A program made the position numbers and the translations under genes. This document shows, piece after piece, positions 23,341 through 32,494 of a stretch of 64,000 nucleotides of DNA; positions within the stretch are counted from its first letter, which is position 1; each line of letters opens with the position of its first letter. Source of the DNA: Oscillospiraceae bacterium (lineage in GTDB: Bacteria; Bacillota; Clostridia; Oscillospirales; Ruminococcaceae); NCBI GenBank assembly GCA_017483465.1, contig JAFUWN010000002.1, positions 1 through 64,000 of the forward strand. The letters are read 5' to 3'. The notes beneath the pieces are model-generated. The model had not been told where the DNA came from, did not search any database, and was given only the letters and a program-made list of their open reading frames with translations.

Positions 23341-24324
23341 TTAATTCAGAGCCTCTTTCAAAGTATTCAGATTTTCCTGCATAATTGTCAGATAGCTTGC
23401 ACCGGCAGCGATCGCATCACCGCTGACAGACTGCATGGAATTCAGAGTTACAATCTGCTGATTTTTATTTTTTGTATTGGCAATAATCGCTTCTGCAATG
23501 GAAGTATCTGCATTTTCGATCACAAAAACAGTATCGAGCTGTAATTCATCAAGTTTTCCGGATAAGAATGCAACCGTTTCAAAGCTCGCCTTGGTTTCCG
23601 CAGAACAGCCGACAAAGGCAGCATAATAATCAAGATCATACTCATCCGTAAAATACCGGAACGGGAAACGGTCACCGAAAATCAGTGTCTTGACAGGAGC
23701 GGAAGCAGTCAAAGCATGAAACTCCTGATCGAGTGTATTTAAATTTTCAAGATAAGAATTTAAATTTGCCTGATAAGTTTCTTTCTGTTCCGGAATGACC
23801 TCGCAGAGTGTATTACAGATCGAAGTACAAAGCATTTCGGCATTCTTGACAGAAAGCCAGATATGCTCATCATATTCCGGTTCTTCTTCGTTTTCGTCTT
23901 CTTCTTCGGGTTCGGTTTCCATACCCTCTTTTACTTCCTCTTCTTTAGCGGCATCGCCGAGCACATCCATCAGACGAATGACTTTCATATCCGGATTGGA
24001 AGCGTTTTTCAGGGCATCATCTACCCAGCTTTCCGATTCGCCGCCGACATAGATAAAAACATCACAGTTCGAGATTGTCATCATATCTTTTGCACTCGGC
24101 TGATAAGTATGCAGTTCGAGACCGCTTTCCAGCAGATAAGTCAGATTAATATTTTCCGTCTGACCGCCTAAAATTTCCTTTGTCCAGTCGTATTCCGGAA
24201 AGAGCGTACAGACAATATCAATTTTATCATCATTCTGATTCTGAGCACTGGCAATCTGTCCGGAACTGCACCCGGTGAATAAAACAGCAGTCAGAGCCGT
24301 CAGAGCGAGTAATTTCCTGAACAT
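23341..24324 (-). CDS. znuA: Zinc-type substrate-binding lipoprotein (ZnuA/AdcA cluster A-I)
   Basis: 327 aa. Lipobox FTGC (Cys19) anchors it outside the membrane. Ligand candidates include the His in GLELHTYQPSAKD and the His in YDEHIWLS. The usual third-His region reads FGDRFPFRYF and lacks His, so the metal site differs from E. coli ZnuA. The flexible loop normally rich in His is here an acidic run (EPEEEDENEEEPEYDEH), which may bind metal through carboxylates. First gene of the operon with ATPase, permease and lipoprotein. Zinc is the likely substrate. Confidence 0.88.
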   Translation of the reverse strand: MFRKLLALTALTAVLFTGCSSGQIASAQNQNDDKIDIVCTLFPEYDWTKEILGGQTENINLTYLLESGLELHTYQPSAKDMMTISNCDVFIYVGGESESWVDDALKNASNPDMKVIRLMDVLGDAAKEEEVKEGMETEPEEEDENEEEPEYDEHIWLSVKNAEMLCTSICNTLCEVIPEQKETYQANLNSYLENLNTLDQEFHALTASAPVKTLIFGDRFPFRYFTDEYDLDYYAAFVGCSAETKASFETVAFLSGKLDELQLDTVFVIENADTSIAEAIIANTKNKNQQIVTLNSMQSVSGDAIAAGASYLTIMQENLNTLKEALN

Positions 24325-24351
24325 AGAATCAAGTCCTTTCTGATTTAGAAA

Positions 24352-24366
24352 TGAAAATCATTTTCA
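24352..24366 (-). promoter_or_regulatory. Zur/Fur-type operator (7-1-7 palindrome)
   Basis: TGAAAAT C ATTTTCA is a perfect 7-1-7 inverted repeat, the architecture of Fur, Zur and PerR boxes in Firmicutes. It lies about 10-25 bases downstream of the predicted transcription start of the zinc operon, where a bound repressor would block transcription. Confidence 0.75.
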
Positions 24367-24382
24367 ATTTATCGCTTAACTG

Positions 24383-24411
24383 ATTATAGCATATTTTTTT
24401 TAAGTTGTCAA
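24383..24411 (-). promoter_or_regulatory. Promoter of the zinc transport operon
   Basis: TTGACA-like TTGACA (24411-24406), 17 bp, TATAAT (24388-24383) on the minus strand. Confidence 0.8.
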
Positions 24412-24435
24412 GCAAAATTTCTGTTTTTTTCGCTC

Positions 24436-24464
24436 TTGACTTTTTTTGTGATTTATGATATAAT
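24436..24464 (+). promoter_or_regulatory. Promoter of the trpB-like gene
   Basis: TTGACT (24436-24441), 17 bp, TATAAT (24459-24464). Leader about 40 nt, no attenuator-like structure. Confidence 0.8.
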
Positions 24465-24509
24465 AATTATGCTTATTTATTATTTTTTTATCAGAAAGGA
24501 CGAATCAAC

Positions 24510-25880
24510 ATGGAACATAAAATTCCGTATAAAATCTATCTCAGTGAGGACGAGCTTCCGAAACAGTGGTATAATGTCCGTGCAGACATGAAAATCAAGC
24601 CTGCTCCTCTGCTGAACCCCGGCACAGGCAAGCCCGTGACTCTCGAAGAATTAAGCCATATTTTCTGTACAGAGCTTGCTAAACAGGAACTGAATAACGA
24701 TGATGCCTATATTGATATTCCGGAAGAAATTCTGAGTTTCTACAGAATGTACCGCCCGTCACCGCTGACAAGAGCTTATTTCTTAGAAAAAGCTCTGGAA
24801 ACACCTGCCAAGATTTATTATAAATTCGAGGGCAATAACACTTCCGGAAGCCATAAGCTCAACAGTTCGATTGCTCAGGCATACTATGCAAAACAGCAGG
24901 GGCTGAAAGGCGTAACCACTGAAACCGGGGCCGGTCAGTGGGGTACTGCTCTTGCTATGGCCTGTGCGTATTTCGGCCTTGACTGCAAAGTTTTCATGGT
25001 AAAATGCTCTTATGAACAGAAGCCTTTCAGGCGGGAAGTCATGAGAACTTACGGTGCAGATGTCACTCCCTCTCCGTCAAATACGACAGAAGTCGGCAGA
25101 AAGATTCTGGAAGAATTCCCCGGCACAAGCGGTTCTCTCGGCTGTGCCATCTCCGAAGCAGTAGAAGCCGCTGTTTCTCATGAGGGCTATCGCTATGTAT
25201 TGGGTTCCGTCTTGTCACAGGTATTACTGCATCAATCTATTATTGGTCTGGAATCCATGGCGGCTTGTGATAAATATGATATCAAGCCGGATATTATCAT
25301 CGGCTGTGCAGGCGGCGGCTCGAATCTGGGCGGTCTGATTTCTCCGTTTATGGGCAGAAAACTCCGTGGCGAGGCAGATTATCAATTCATTGCTGTCGAA
25401 CCGGCTTCCTGTCCGTCTCTGACCAGAGGCAAGTATGTCTATGATTTCTGTGATACCGGAAAAGTCTGCCCGCTTGCCAAAATGTACACCCTCGGAAGCG
25501 GCTTCATTCCATCTCCGAATCATGCCGGAGGCCTGCGTTATCACGGTATGAGCAGTGTTCTGTCTGAACTCTATGATGAAGGTCTGATGGAAGCAAGAAG
25601 CGTTGAACAGACAGCTGTCTTTGCAGCGGCTCAGCAGTTCGCAAGAATCGAAGGCACTCTGCCTGCTCCGGAGAGCAGTCATGCTATCAGAGTTGCCATT
25701 GATGAGGCTCTCAAATGCAAGGAAACCGGCGAAGAAAAGACAATCTTATTTGGTCTGACAGGTACAGGCTATTTCGATATGGTTGCTTATCAGAAATTCA
25801 ATGACGGTCAGATGACTGACTATATCCCGACGGATGAAGATCTGGCAAAAGGCTTTGCCAATCTGCCGGAAGTAAAATAA
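24510..25880 (+). CDS. TrpB2-type tryptophan synthase beta-like enzyme
   Basis: 456 aa fold-type II PLP enzyme that condenses indole with serine (or O-phosphoserine in some TrpB2). YYKFEGNNTSGSHKLN holds the PLP lysine (Lys116), TETGAGQWG the active-site loop, and GCAGGGSNLGG the phosphate-binding loop. The extra N-terminal 80 residues and the RPSPLTRA motif mark the TrpB2 subgroup, which works without TrpA. It is monocistronic here, away from other trp genes, which fits an indole-salvage role. AGAAAGGA precedes the start. Confidence 0.9.
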   Translation: MEHKIPYKIYLSEDELPKQWYNVRADMKIKPAPLLNPGTGKPVTLEELSHIFCTELAKQELNNDDAYIDIPEEILSFYRMYRPSPLTRAYFLEKALETPAKIYYKFEGNNTSGSHKLNSSIAQAYYAKQQGLKGVTTETGAGQWGTALAMACAYFGLDCKVFMVKCSYEQKPFRREVMRTYGADVTPSPSNTTEVGRKILEEFPGTSGSLGCAISEAVEAAVSHEGYRYVLGSVLSQVLLHQSIIGLESMAACDKYDIKPDIIIGCAGGGSNLGGLISPFMGRKLRGEADYQFIAVEPASCPSLTRGKYVYDFCDTGKVCPLAKMYTLGSGFIPSPNHAGGLRYHGMSSVLSELYDEGLMEARSVEQTAVFAAAQQFARIEGTLPAPESSHAIRVAIDEALKCKETGEEKTILFGLTGTGYFDMVAYQKFNDGQMTDYIPTDEDLAKGFANLPEVK

Positions 25881-25892
25881 TAATATAGAAAA

Positions 25893-25931
25893 AAACAGAC
25901 AGATACTTTTTGATAAAGTATCTGTCTGTTT
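25893..25931. terminator. Strong terminator after trpB2
   Basis: AAACAGACAGATACTTT / AAAGTATCTGTCTGTTT, a 17-bp perfect stem with loop TTGAT; works in both directions. Confidence 0.9.
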
Positions 25932-25980
25932 CGTTTCACAGCTTGCTGTACAGGACATATAAACAGCAAGATTTTTTAAT

Positions 25981-26283
25981 TCAGGAATAAAATTTATTTT
26001 GCTTCCGTTCTTTGGTTTTCCGGAACAGTTTTATGTCATATTCTTTCTCGATGAAAGAAAGCATTCTGATTGCTCTGGAACGGACATTCTGCTGACGGCA
26101 TTTCCGTGACTTTCTGAACAGATAGTCCAGCGGTCTGCCGGCGGCATATTCCTGATAAATCGGCTGAGAGTGGTAATTGGTCGAGAACAGATAAATTTCC
26201 TGTGCATCTGCCATGAGATAGAAATTCAGCCTGTCCTGTTCCTGAGTACAAAACACTTTGGCGTTCACGTTTTTTCTCATCAT
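25981..26283 (-). CDS. Conserved-looking hypothetical protein, 100 aa
   Basis: Small basic protein (KNVNAKVFCTQEQDRLNFYL, AQEIYLFSTNYHSQPIYQEY, then a C-terminal half very rich in Arg and Lys). AAGGAGGG precedes paired ATG codons (26283 or 26280). The first half looks like a beta-strand domain and the second like a basic helix, possibly nucleic-acid binding. No family recognised. It has its own promoter about 190 bp upstream, giving a long leader. Confidence 0.6.
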   Translation of the reverse strand: MMRKNVNAKVFCTQEQDRLNFYLMADAQEIYLFSTNYHSQPIYQEYAAGRPLDYLFRKSRKCRQQNVRSRAIRMLSFIEKEYDIKLFRKTKERKQNKFYS

Positions 26284-26680
26284 AAAGCCCTCCTTGATGA
26301 TAGAAAATATTCTTCGGATTGACAGAAAAAATGTAAATATTCTGTAAGAAACAGAGCTGTCCGGCGTGCCTGTATATCAGTAGATTTGTAATTTCAATTC
26401 AGTTTTCAAGATGAAGCAGTTTTTCTTTTTGTGAAAAATAGATAAAGTCTTAAAAAAATAGCTTATTTCTATTTTATCACAAATTCAAAAAAATGTCAAG
26501 AGATTTCTGAAAAAAGAATTATTTTTTTAAATCATGCTTAAAAATGAATTTTTTGTGAATTTTTCTTTTTTTGTGGAATCTTCCAAAAAATGCTTGACAA
26601 AATGTCAGGAACGTGATAGAATGATGATGTCATCAAAATTATCCGCAATCTGACAAAACTAAAACATGGAGGGATTTTTC
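26284..26680. promoter_or_regulatory. Divergent AT-rich intergenic region
   Basis: Minus strand: TTGACA, 17 bp, TAAAAT near 26503-26475 for the 100-aa gene. Plus strand: TTGACA (26594-26599), 17 bp, TAGAAT (26617-26622) for the condensation-domain operon. The 190-nt leader of the minus gene (26284-26470) shows no riboswitch fold that I recognise. Confidence 0.65.
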
Positions 26681-28087
26681 ATGGAAAAAATTATCGGAGG
26701 CATTAAGCGTGACTGTTATCCGCTGACACCTGCACAGATGGTACATATGTATACATTGCAGCTCAGCCCGTCTGACGAAATCGTCAATATCGGCACAGGA
26801 CAGTTTTTCCAGTTTGAGATGAATATTGCCGCACTCAGAGAGGCTCTGAACCGGGCAATTGAACGCTGCGAATCTATGCGGCTGCATCTCTGGAGAGACC
26901 CGGAAACCGGCGAGCTGTGGCAGTATGTCATGCCGTACAAGAATCAGTATTTTGAATATTATGATTTTTCGGCATGGGATGAGGACAAGGCTCATGAAGT
27001 CATGCAGAAATGGACTTCCCAGCCGTTTGATACTTACAGGGGCGACCTTTCCAGAATTGTGATTGTCTCTATGCCGAACGGCTATAACGGCTATTATCTG
27101 AATGTCCATCATGTCTGCATGGATTCCGGCTCTGTGATTACGTTTACAAAAGATGTCATGGCAATTTACTGCTATCTCATGTATAACATGCCGTATCCGT
27201 CCCCGATGACTTCTTATATCGAATCTGTCAAGAAAGATATGACTTACGAGGGCAGCAAGAAGCAGGCACGTGATACAGCCTACTGGCACAGCAAATTCGC
27301 TGACCCCGAACCGATGTATACAGACTATACAGGTTTCGGCCGTTTACAGGAACTCCGTCAGAAAAGCGGCAATCCCGATCAGAGATGGGGGCTTCTGCCG
27401 ACTCCCGATGCCAAGGGCAATACAATCGTCTATGAACTCAGCAAAGAATCTACAGATAAGATTCTGAATTTTGCCGAAGCAAATGATATTCCGGTCAGTG
27501 CCGTGATTTTACATGCCATCCGGACAGTATTGTCTAAATTCAATCATAATGAAAAAGATATTACGATCAAGAATTTTGTCAGCAGAAGATCTACAGTTCT
27601 GGACAAGAAATGCGGCGGTGTGCGTATGAACTGCTTCCCGTTGAGAACGATCGTAGAGCCGACTGCCACAGTTCTGGAATCTATGAGAATTATCAAGAAA
27701 GAACAGCAGGATATGTTCTTACATGCCGATTATCCGACATTAAGATGCTATTATGAACAGCGTGCTCACTACGGTGGTGCAGAGGGTGCTGTTTATGAAA
27801 GTGTTGCTTTCACCTATCAGCCGGCAAGTTCCAAGAGCCTTGTTCCCTATCTGAAAGATATCGGTTTCAAGAGCAGATGGTACACCAGCGGCCGTCAGCC
27901 TATGCCGATGTATATCACAGCTATGCACCGTCCGGGTGACGGCGGTCTGAATTTCTATTTCGGCTATCAGACGGCAGTTGCCACACCCGAAGAAATTGAA
28001 TTTTTATATTATTTCACAGGCCGTGTATTATTCCGGAGTATCGAAAATCCGGACAAGACCGTACAGGAAATTATTGATATGACTTGA
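26681..28087 (+). CDS. Stand-alone condensation-domain protein (NRPS-like)
   Basis: 468 aa from ATG 26681 (GGAGG eight bases upstream). The whole protein is one NRPS-type condensation domain: YPLTPAQMVHMYTL is the C1 region, LNVHHVCMDSGS the HHxxxD active site (His143, His144, Asp148), and FVSRRSTVLDKKCGGVRMNCFPL the C4/C5 latch region. It should form an amide or ester between a carrier-bound acyl group and an acceptor nucleophile. It is followed 19 bp later by a carrier protein and then an adenylation enzyme, giving a complete discrete C-ACP-A set. No thioesterase, reductase or tailoring gene is next to it. Confidence 0.88.
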   Translation: MEKIIGGIKRDCYPLTPAQMVHMYTLQLSPSDEIVNIGTGQFFQFEMNIAALREALNRAIERCESMRLHLWRDPETGELWQYVMPYKNQYFEYYDFSAWDEDKAHEVMQKWTSQPFDTYRGDLSRIVIVSMPNGYNGYYLNVHHVCMDSGSVITFTKDVMAIYCYLMYNMPYPSPMTSYIESVKKDMTYEGSKKQARDTAYWHSKFADPEPMYTDYTGFGRLQELRQKSGNPDQRWGLLPTPDAKGNTIVYELSKESTDKILNFAEANDIPVSAVILHAIRTVLSKFNHNEKDITIKNFVSRRSTVLDKKCGGVRMNCFPLRTIVEPTATVLESMRIIKKEQQDMFLHADYPTLRCYYEQRAHYGGAEGAVYESVAFTYQPASSKSLVPYLKDIGFKSRWYTSGRQPMPMYITAMHRPGDGGLNFYFGYQTAVATPEEIEFLYYFTGRVLFRSIENPDKTVQEIIDMT

Positions 28088-28106
28088 TTGCAGGAGGTAT
28101 TTTACT

Positions 28107-28334
28107 ATGTTTGAAAATCTGAAAAATTTTATTTGTAATTATGTAGAAGCCGCTCCCGAAGAAATTACAGAAACTTCCCGTTTCTCTGAAGATCTGGGAT
28201 TCAATTCCTATGATTTTGTTTCCATGCTCGGTGATGCCGAAGATGAATTTGGAATCGAAATTGATCAGGAAGAAGCCGCCAGGAAAAAAACAGTCGGTGA
28301 ACTCACTGCTTATTTTGAGGAGATTTCTGCATGA
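28107..28334 (+). CDS. Acyl/peptidyl carrier protein
   Basis: 75 aa four-helix carrier. SEDLGFNSYDFVSML has the phosphopantetheine attachment serine (Ser34). The usual DSL is replaced by NSY, as in some dedicated NRPS carriers. AGGAGG precedes the start; the stop overlaps the adenylation gene by four bases. Confidence 0.9.
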   Translation: MFENLKNFICNYVEAAPEEITETSRFSEDLGFNSYDFVSMLGDAEDEFGIEIDQEEAARKKTVGELTAYFEEISA

Positions 28335-29833
28335 ATGAAATAAAAACACTGAAAGATCTGGTCTATTATGCCGATGAGACTTTTCATGATGAACTGTTCA
28401 GCCGTGAGATTGTCAAAAAAGAATTTCAGGACAGAAGTTTTCATCAATTTCGTCTGGATGCCGATGCTCTGGGGGTATGGCTTCAGGAGCAGTTCCCTGC
28501 ACAAAGAATTCATGCGGCTCTGGTCGGTACGACAAGTTATGCTTATCTGACGGCATGGTTTGGCATTCAGTGCGGCAATCATGTATCTGTGCCGCTCGAT
28601 GCCGCCAACAGTACGGAAAAAATTGCAGATGAAATCAACCGTTCCGACAGTGTGCTTGTTTTCCTGGATGACAAACATGCTAAAGAACTGGAGAATTTTA
28701 AACTTCTCTGTCCGGCGGTCAAGTATTTCATCAAGCTTTCTGAACTTCCGGAGCTGATTACCCCTTATCTTGGTCAGACTCCCTCCGGCGAGCCGAAAGC
28801 CTCTGATCTCGCTGCGATTTTATTTACCTCCGGTACAACCGGACTCAGCAAGGGTGTTATGCTCAGTCACGGCAATCTGATTGACAATACAACCTGTGAG
28901 CCGGATCATAATTACAGAGGCACAAAGCGAATGACAGTTCTGCCGATTCATCATGTCTTCTGTTTTACCTGTGATATTCTTTGTGCGTTCTGGTACGGCA
29001 GAGCTATCTGTATCAATGATTCCATGATGAGAATCGTCCGGAATCTGAAACTGTTCCAGCCGCACAGCGTGACATTTGTGCCTATGATTGCCGCTTCCGT
29101 GCTGAAACGGATGAATCAGATGGCCGAAACCAATCCGGATAAGCTTGCTGTCGGCAAAGAAGTTTTCGGTGAAAATTTTGATATTATCTACACAGGCGGA
29201 GCGTATCTGAGTCCGGAAATTATTCTCGGCTACCGGGAATTCGGCATTGAAATTGCACAGGGCTACGGCATGACGGAATGTTCTCCCCGTATCTGTACGG
29301 GTGTGAAAGGCTGTCCGCATCCGGAATCTGTCGGCAAGATTGTAGACCGCTGTCAGGTGAAAATCACAGACGAAAGTGAAATCTGGGTAAAAAGCCCGTC
29401 AGTTATGCAGGGTTATTATCATAATCCTGAAGAAACCGAAAAATCCCTGACCCCTGACGGCTGGCTCAGAACAGGCGACTTAGGCTATCAGGATGATGAC
29501 GGCTATTTATATATCACAGGCCGCAAGAAAAATCTGATTATCTTATCCAACGGCGAGAACGTCTCTCCGGAAGAAATTGAAAATCAGTTTGCCTATTTCA
29601 CACCTGTGAAAGAAATCGTTGTCTATGCCCTGGACGGAGCCATTGCAGCGGAAGTATTTCCGGATCCGGACTATGAATCTCAGGATATACAGGCTGAAAT
29701 TCAGTCTAAAATTGATGAAGTCAATCTGAAATTCCCGCCTGCCAAGCGGATTGTCAAGCTGATTCTGCGTGAAACAGAATTTCCGAAAACGGCTTCCCGA
29801 AAAATCATCCGTGATAAAATTCATGAATCTTAA
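28331..29833 (+). CDS. AMP-forming acyl/aminoacyl-ACP ligase (adenylation enzyme)
   Basis: 500 aa ANL-superfamily enzyme. LFTSGTTGLSKGVMLSHGN (P-loop, 166-175), AQGYGMTECSPRI (A5), GWLRTGDLGYQDDDGYLYITGRKKNLI (A7/A8) and FPKTASRKIIRDKI with the catalytic lysine near the C-terminus are intact. It should adenylate a carboxylate and load it on the adjacent ACP. Overall it looks more like a fatty acyl/aryl ligase than an amino-acid A domain, so the product may be an N-acyl compound. Substrate not predictable by eye. Confidence 0.88.
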   Translation: MNEIKTLKDLVYYADETFHDELFSREIVKKEFQDRSFHQFRLDADALGVWLQEQFPAQRIHAALVGTTSYAYLTAWFGIQCGNHVSVPLDAANSTEKIADEINRSDSVLVFLDDKHAKELENFKLLCPAVKYFIKLSELPELITPYLGQTPSGEPKASDLAAILFTSGTTGLSKGVMLSHGNLIDNTTCEPDHNYRGTKRMTVLPIHHVFCFTCDILCAFWYGRAICINDSMMRIVRNLKLFQPHSVTFVPMIAASVLKRMNQMAETNPDKLAVGKEVFGENFDIIYTGGAYLSPEIILGYREFGIEIAQGYGMTECSPRICTGVKGCPHPESVGKIVDRCQVKITDESEIWVKSPSVMQGYYHNPEETEKSLTPDGWLRTGDLGYQDDDGYLYITGRKKNLIILSNGENVSPEEIENQFAYFTPVKEIVVYALDGAIAAEVFPDPDYESQDIQAEIQSKIDEVNLKFPPAKRIVKLILRETEFPKTASRKIIRDKIHES

Positions 29834-29844
29834 AAAAAAACAAA

Positions 29845-29878
29845 ATCCTCCCCGGACTGCTCCGGAGAGGATTTTTTA
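29845..29878. terminator. Bidirectional terminator between the C-ACP-A operon and degV
   Basis: AATCCTCCCCGGA / TCCGGAGAGGATT stem, A-run on the left and TTTTTT on the right. Confidence 0.85.
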
Positions 29879-29904
29879 TTCAAATCAGGTTAAGAAAAAT
29901 TCGC

Positions 29905-30762
29905 TTATGCTTTGGCAATCCATGCCAGAATCAGAGAATTCTTGCCCAGATGGGAAGTAATGGTACAGCCTGCACGGACAATATGAATATTCTCGAAATC
30001 GGCAATTTTCTCAATTTCTGTCTTGCAGTCCTGCAAAAAGGCATTACTCAGGCCGGTATGACCGATCATGATATGTTTCTTGTCTATATTCTTGCCGCCG
30101 TTGAGACTTTCTTCAATAAACTTAGGCACGATATTATCAAACTTGCCTCTGTATTTTTTTCCGGCTTTCAGCGTACCGTCACTCATATCTACATACAGAC
30201 TGGGCTTGATACTGAACAATCCGGCCATGAAAGTAGCGAGCATAGAAGCTCTGCCGCCTTTGTAGAGAAATTCCATTTCGTCAATCAGGAACGGTTCCTG
30301 AGATTTCGGAATCATTCTTTTAATTTGTTCAATAATCTCCGATGCGGTTTTGCCTTCCTGGAGCATTTCTGCCGCTCTGATGACAAGCAGTCCGCCGCCG
30401 ACAGAAGCCGTTTTGGTATCAATGACTGTAACTTTTCTGAATGTCTCCGCAGCAGCAACGGCATTTTCATAAGCCGAAGAAAGCCCTGAACTCAGGCATA
30501 AATGAATGACAGTATATCCCATATGTACCAGACGGGTAAAAAACTGGAACGTCTGCTACATTGTCGGAGCAGAAGTCACAGCCAGCTCCCCTGTTCTGTC
30601 ATGATAGCCCAGAATATCATCCGGTGCTGCTTCTTCAATATCCAGATATTCCGCACCATCCATTTTGATCACCATCGACAGAACTTTGATATTATATTCT
30701 TTGATCAAATCCGGACTCAGATCCAGAGAACTGTCACAAGTAATTGCAATTTTTTCTTCCAT
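29905..30762 (-). pseudogene. DegV-family fatty-acid-binding protein, interrupted by an in-frame TAG
   Basis: Two pieces in the same frame, 68 codons (MEEKIAITCDSSLDLSPDLI onward) and 205 codons (from GYTVIHLCLSSGLSSAYENA). They form one 285-codon DegV protein, a family that binds fatty acids for phosphorylation (FakB-like). Codon 69 is TAG (30558-30556), in TSAPTM*QTFQFFTRLVHMGY, where other DegV proteins continue; a single C-to-T change in CAG would explain it. The C-terminal half has no ribosome site of its own at its first ATG. FLIDEMEFLYKGGR and GHTGLSNAFLQDC match the family, and no frameshift is seen. Nonsense mutation, readthrough, or base-call error. Confidence 0.8.
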
Positions 30763-30803
30763 AACATAAAACCCCTTTCAGGAATATACTTTTCATTAGA
30801 TTT

Positions 30804-30832
30804 ATTATAACATAGTTAAGATACATTGTCAA
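30804..30832 (-). promoter_or_regulatory. Promoter of the degV gene
   Basis: TTGACA (30832-30827), 17 bp, TATAAT (30809-30804). An intact promoter in front of the interrupted gene suggests the lesion is recent. Confidence 0.8.
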
Positions 30833-30973
30833 GGCTGTTATTTAAATTTTGTAAAATCTGCAAAAATACTTTCACGCTTTTATGCATTATATCCAAAAAC
30901 TCCACACTTGTAGATTATTTATAATCTCTAAATAAATCCGTGACTATTTTTTGGTAAATAATGATAAAAAATT

Positions 30974-31001
30974 TTCCTCTTTCTGCGATCTGAAAGAGGA
31001 A
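30974..31001 (-). terminator. Terminator after trkH
   Basis: TTCCTCTTTC / GAAAGAGGAA stem with a 7-base loop; on the minus strand TTTTTTA follows. Confidence 0.75.
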
Positions 31002-31014
31002 GATAAGATAACAC

Positions 31015-32475
31015 TTATTTTTTGCGAATCGTGAACAGCACCAGAAGCGGATAGATTTCGAGTCGGCCGAGCAGCATATCCAGACTGAGCAGAATCTTTG
31101 CCCAGGAAGAAAATCCGGCAAAGTTTCCGGACGGACTGATTTCACTCAGGCCGGGGCCTACATTGTTCAGACAGGTGATAACCGCCGTCACAGTTGTTCC
31201 GACATCATGCCCGTCCAGAGACAGCAGCAGCATGGAAACCGCTGCCAGCAGCATAAACAGGACGAAATAAAAGCTGACGCTGCGGACGATTTCTTTATCG
31301 ACAGCTTTTCCGTCACATTTGACAGAAACAACCGCTCTCGGATTCAGAACACATTTGATTTCCCGGAATGCCGTTTTGCACAGCAGCAGGATTCTCATGA
31401 CTTTCAGGCCGCCGCCTGTCGAGCCGGCACATCCGCCGACGAACATCAGCAAAAGCAGAATCATCTGTGAGAAGAACGGCCATTCTGTGAAATCTGCCGT
31501 TGCAAATCCGGCTGTAGAAATCATCGTCAGCACCTGAAAGGAAGAATACCGCAAAGCTTTGAAAAATCCTCCGTAGATTTTCATAATATCGAATGCGATC
31601 GCCACAGCAGAAACCGCAACAATACTGAGGAAAAACCGCAATTCTTCATTCTTGAAAGCCTGTGCGAATTTTTTGGTTAAAATCAGATAATACAATGTGA
31701 AATTCACAGAGAACAGCAGCATGAACAGTGTGACAATCACATCAATATACACACTGTCATAAGCGGCAATACTTGCATTTTTCAGAGCGAAGCCTCCGGT
31801 TCCTGCCGTGGAGAGAGCCGTATTCAAGGCTTCAAAAAAATTCATTCTATGTTCCGGAACCGGACTGAAATTGCTGAATAATAACAAAATCATTTCCAGT
31901 ACAGTCAGGCCGATATAAATTCCATACAATGCCCTGACAGAAGAACTCATCTTTGCGGTCAGCTTTCCGGCAGTAGGGCCGGGAGATTCTGCACGCACGA
32001 GGTGCATTGTCCGGGTATCGGACTGCGGCAGAATCGCTAAGATCAGAATCAGCACTCCCATACCGCCTAAGAAATGCGAAAAACTTCGCCAGAATAAGCA
32101 GGCATTATCGACACTTTCAATATCATTCAGGATAGTTGCTCCGGTAGTCGTAAAGCCGGAAGCGGTTTCAAACACCGCATCCGCAAAATTGGGAATTGCT
32201 CCGGCCAGTGTGAACGGGACTGCTCCCAGCACCGAAACCAGAATCCAGGTAGCGGCCACAGTCGCCATACCGTCACGGGTATAGATATCTTTCTTTTCCG
32301 GTTTTTTGAGTGTCATAAGCGTTCCCATGATCACCAGTGCGGCAGCCATACCCAGAAATGCCCAGATACTCGCCGGCTCATGATAAATTATCCCGACAAT
32401 CACCGGCAGCAGCATCAACAGACCCAATACCCGGATAATCTGTCCGAGCAGATAGCCTATCATTTTATAATTCAT
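31015..32475 (-). CDS. trkH: Trk potassium uptake system membrane subunit
   Basis: 486 aa with about ten membrane helices arranged as four MPM pore repeats. Selectivity-filter segments are seen in ASGFTTTGATIL, STAGTGGFAL, ISTAGFATADF and LNNVGPGLSEI. It moves K+ (with Na+ or H+) and needs the TrkA gating subunit, encoded just upstream with a 19-bp gap. Confidence 0.92.
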   Translation of the reverse strand: MNYKMIGYLLGQIIRVLGLLMLLPVIVGIIYHEPASIWAFLGMAAALVIMGTLMTLKKPEKKDIYTRDGMATVAATWILVSVLGAVPFTLAGAIPNFADAVFETASGFTTTGATILNDIESVDNACLFWRSFSHFLGGMGVLILILAILPQSDTRTMHLVRAESPGPTAGKLTAKMSSSVRALYGIYIGLTVLEMILLLFSNFSPVPEHRMNFFEALNTALSTAGTGGFALKNASIAAYDSVYIDVIVTLFMLLFSVNFTLYYLILTKKFAQAFKNEELRFFLSIVAVSAVAIAFDIMKIYGGFFKALRYSSFQVLTMISTAGFATADFTEWPFFSQMILLLLMFVGGCAGSTGGGLKVMRILLLCKTAFREIKCVLNPRAVVSVKCDGKAVDKEIVRSVSFYFVLFMLLAAVSMLLLSLDGHDVGTTVTAVITCLNNVGPGLSEISPSGNFAGFSSWAKILLSLDMLLGRLEIYPLLVLFTIRKK

Positions 32476-32494
32476 GAATTATCTTTCTGCCTCC

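Noticed and set aside
26284..26470. Riboswitch in the long leader of the 100-aa gene
   Set aside because: Searched by eye for known aptamer cores and a terminator; only AT-rich sequence with weak hairpins was seen.
29905..30522. The C-terminal DegV piece as an independent gene
   Set aside because: Same frame as the upstream piece, no ribosome site at its first ATG, and it lacks the DegV N-terminus; one interrupted gene is simpler.
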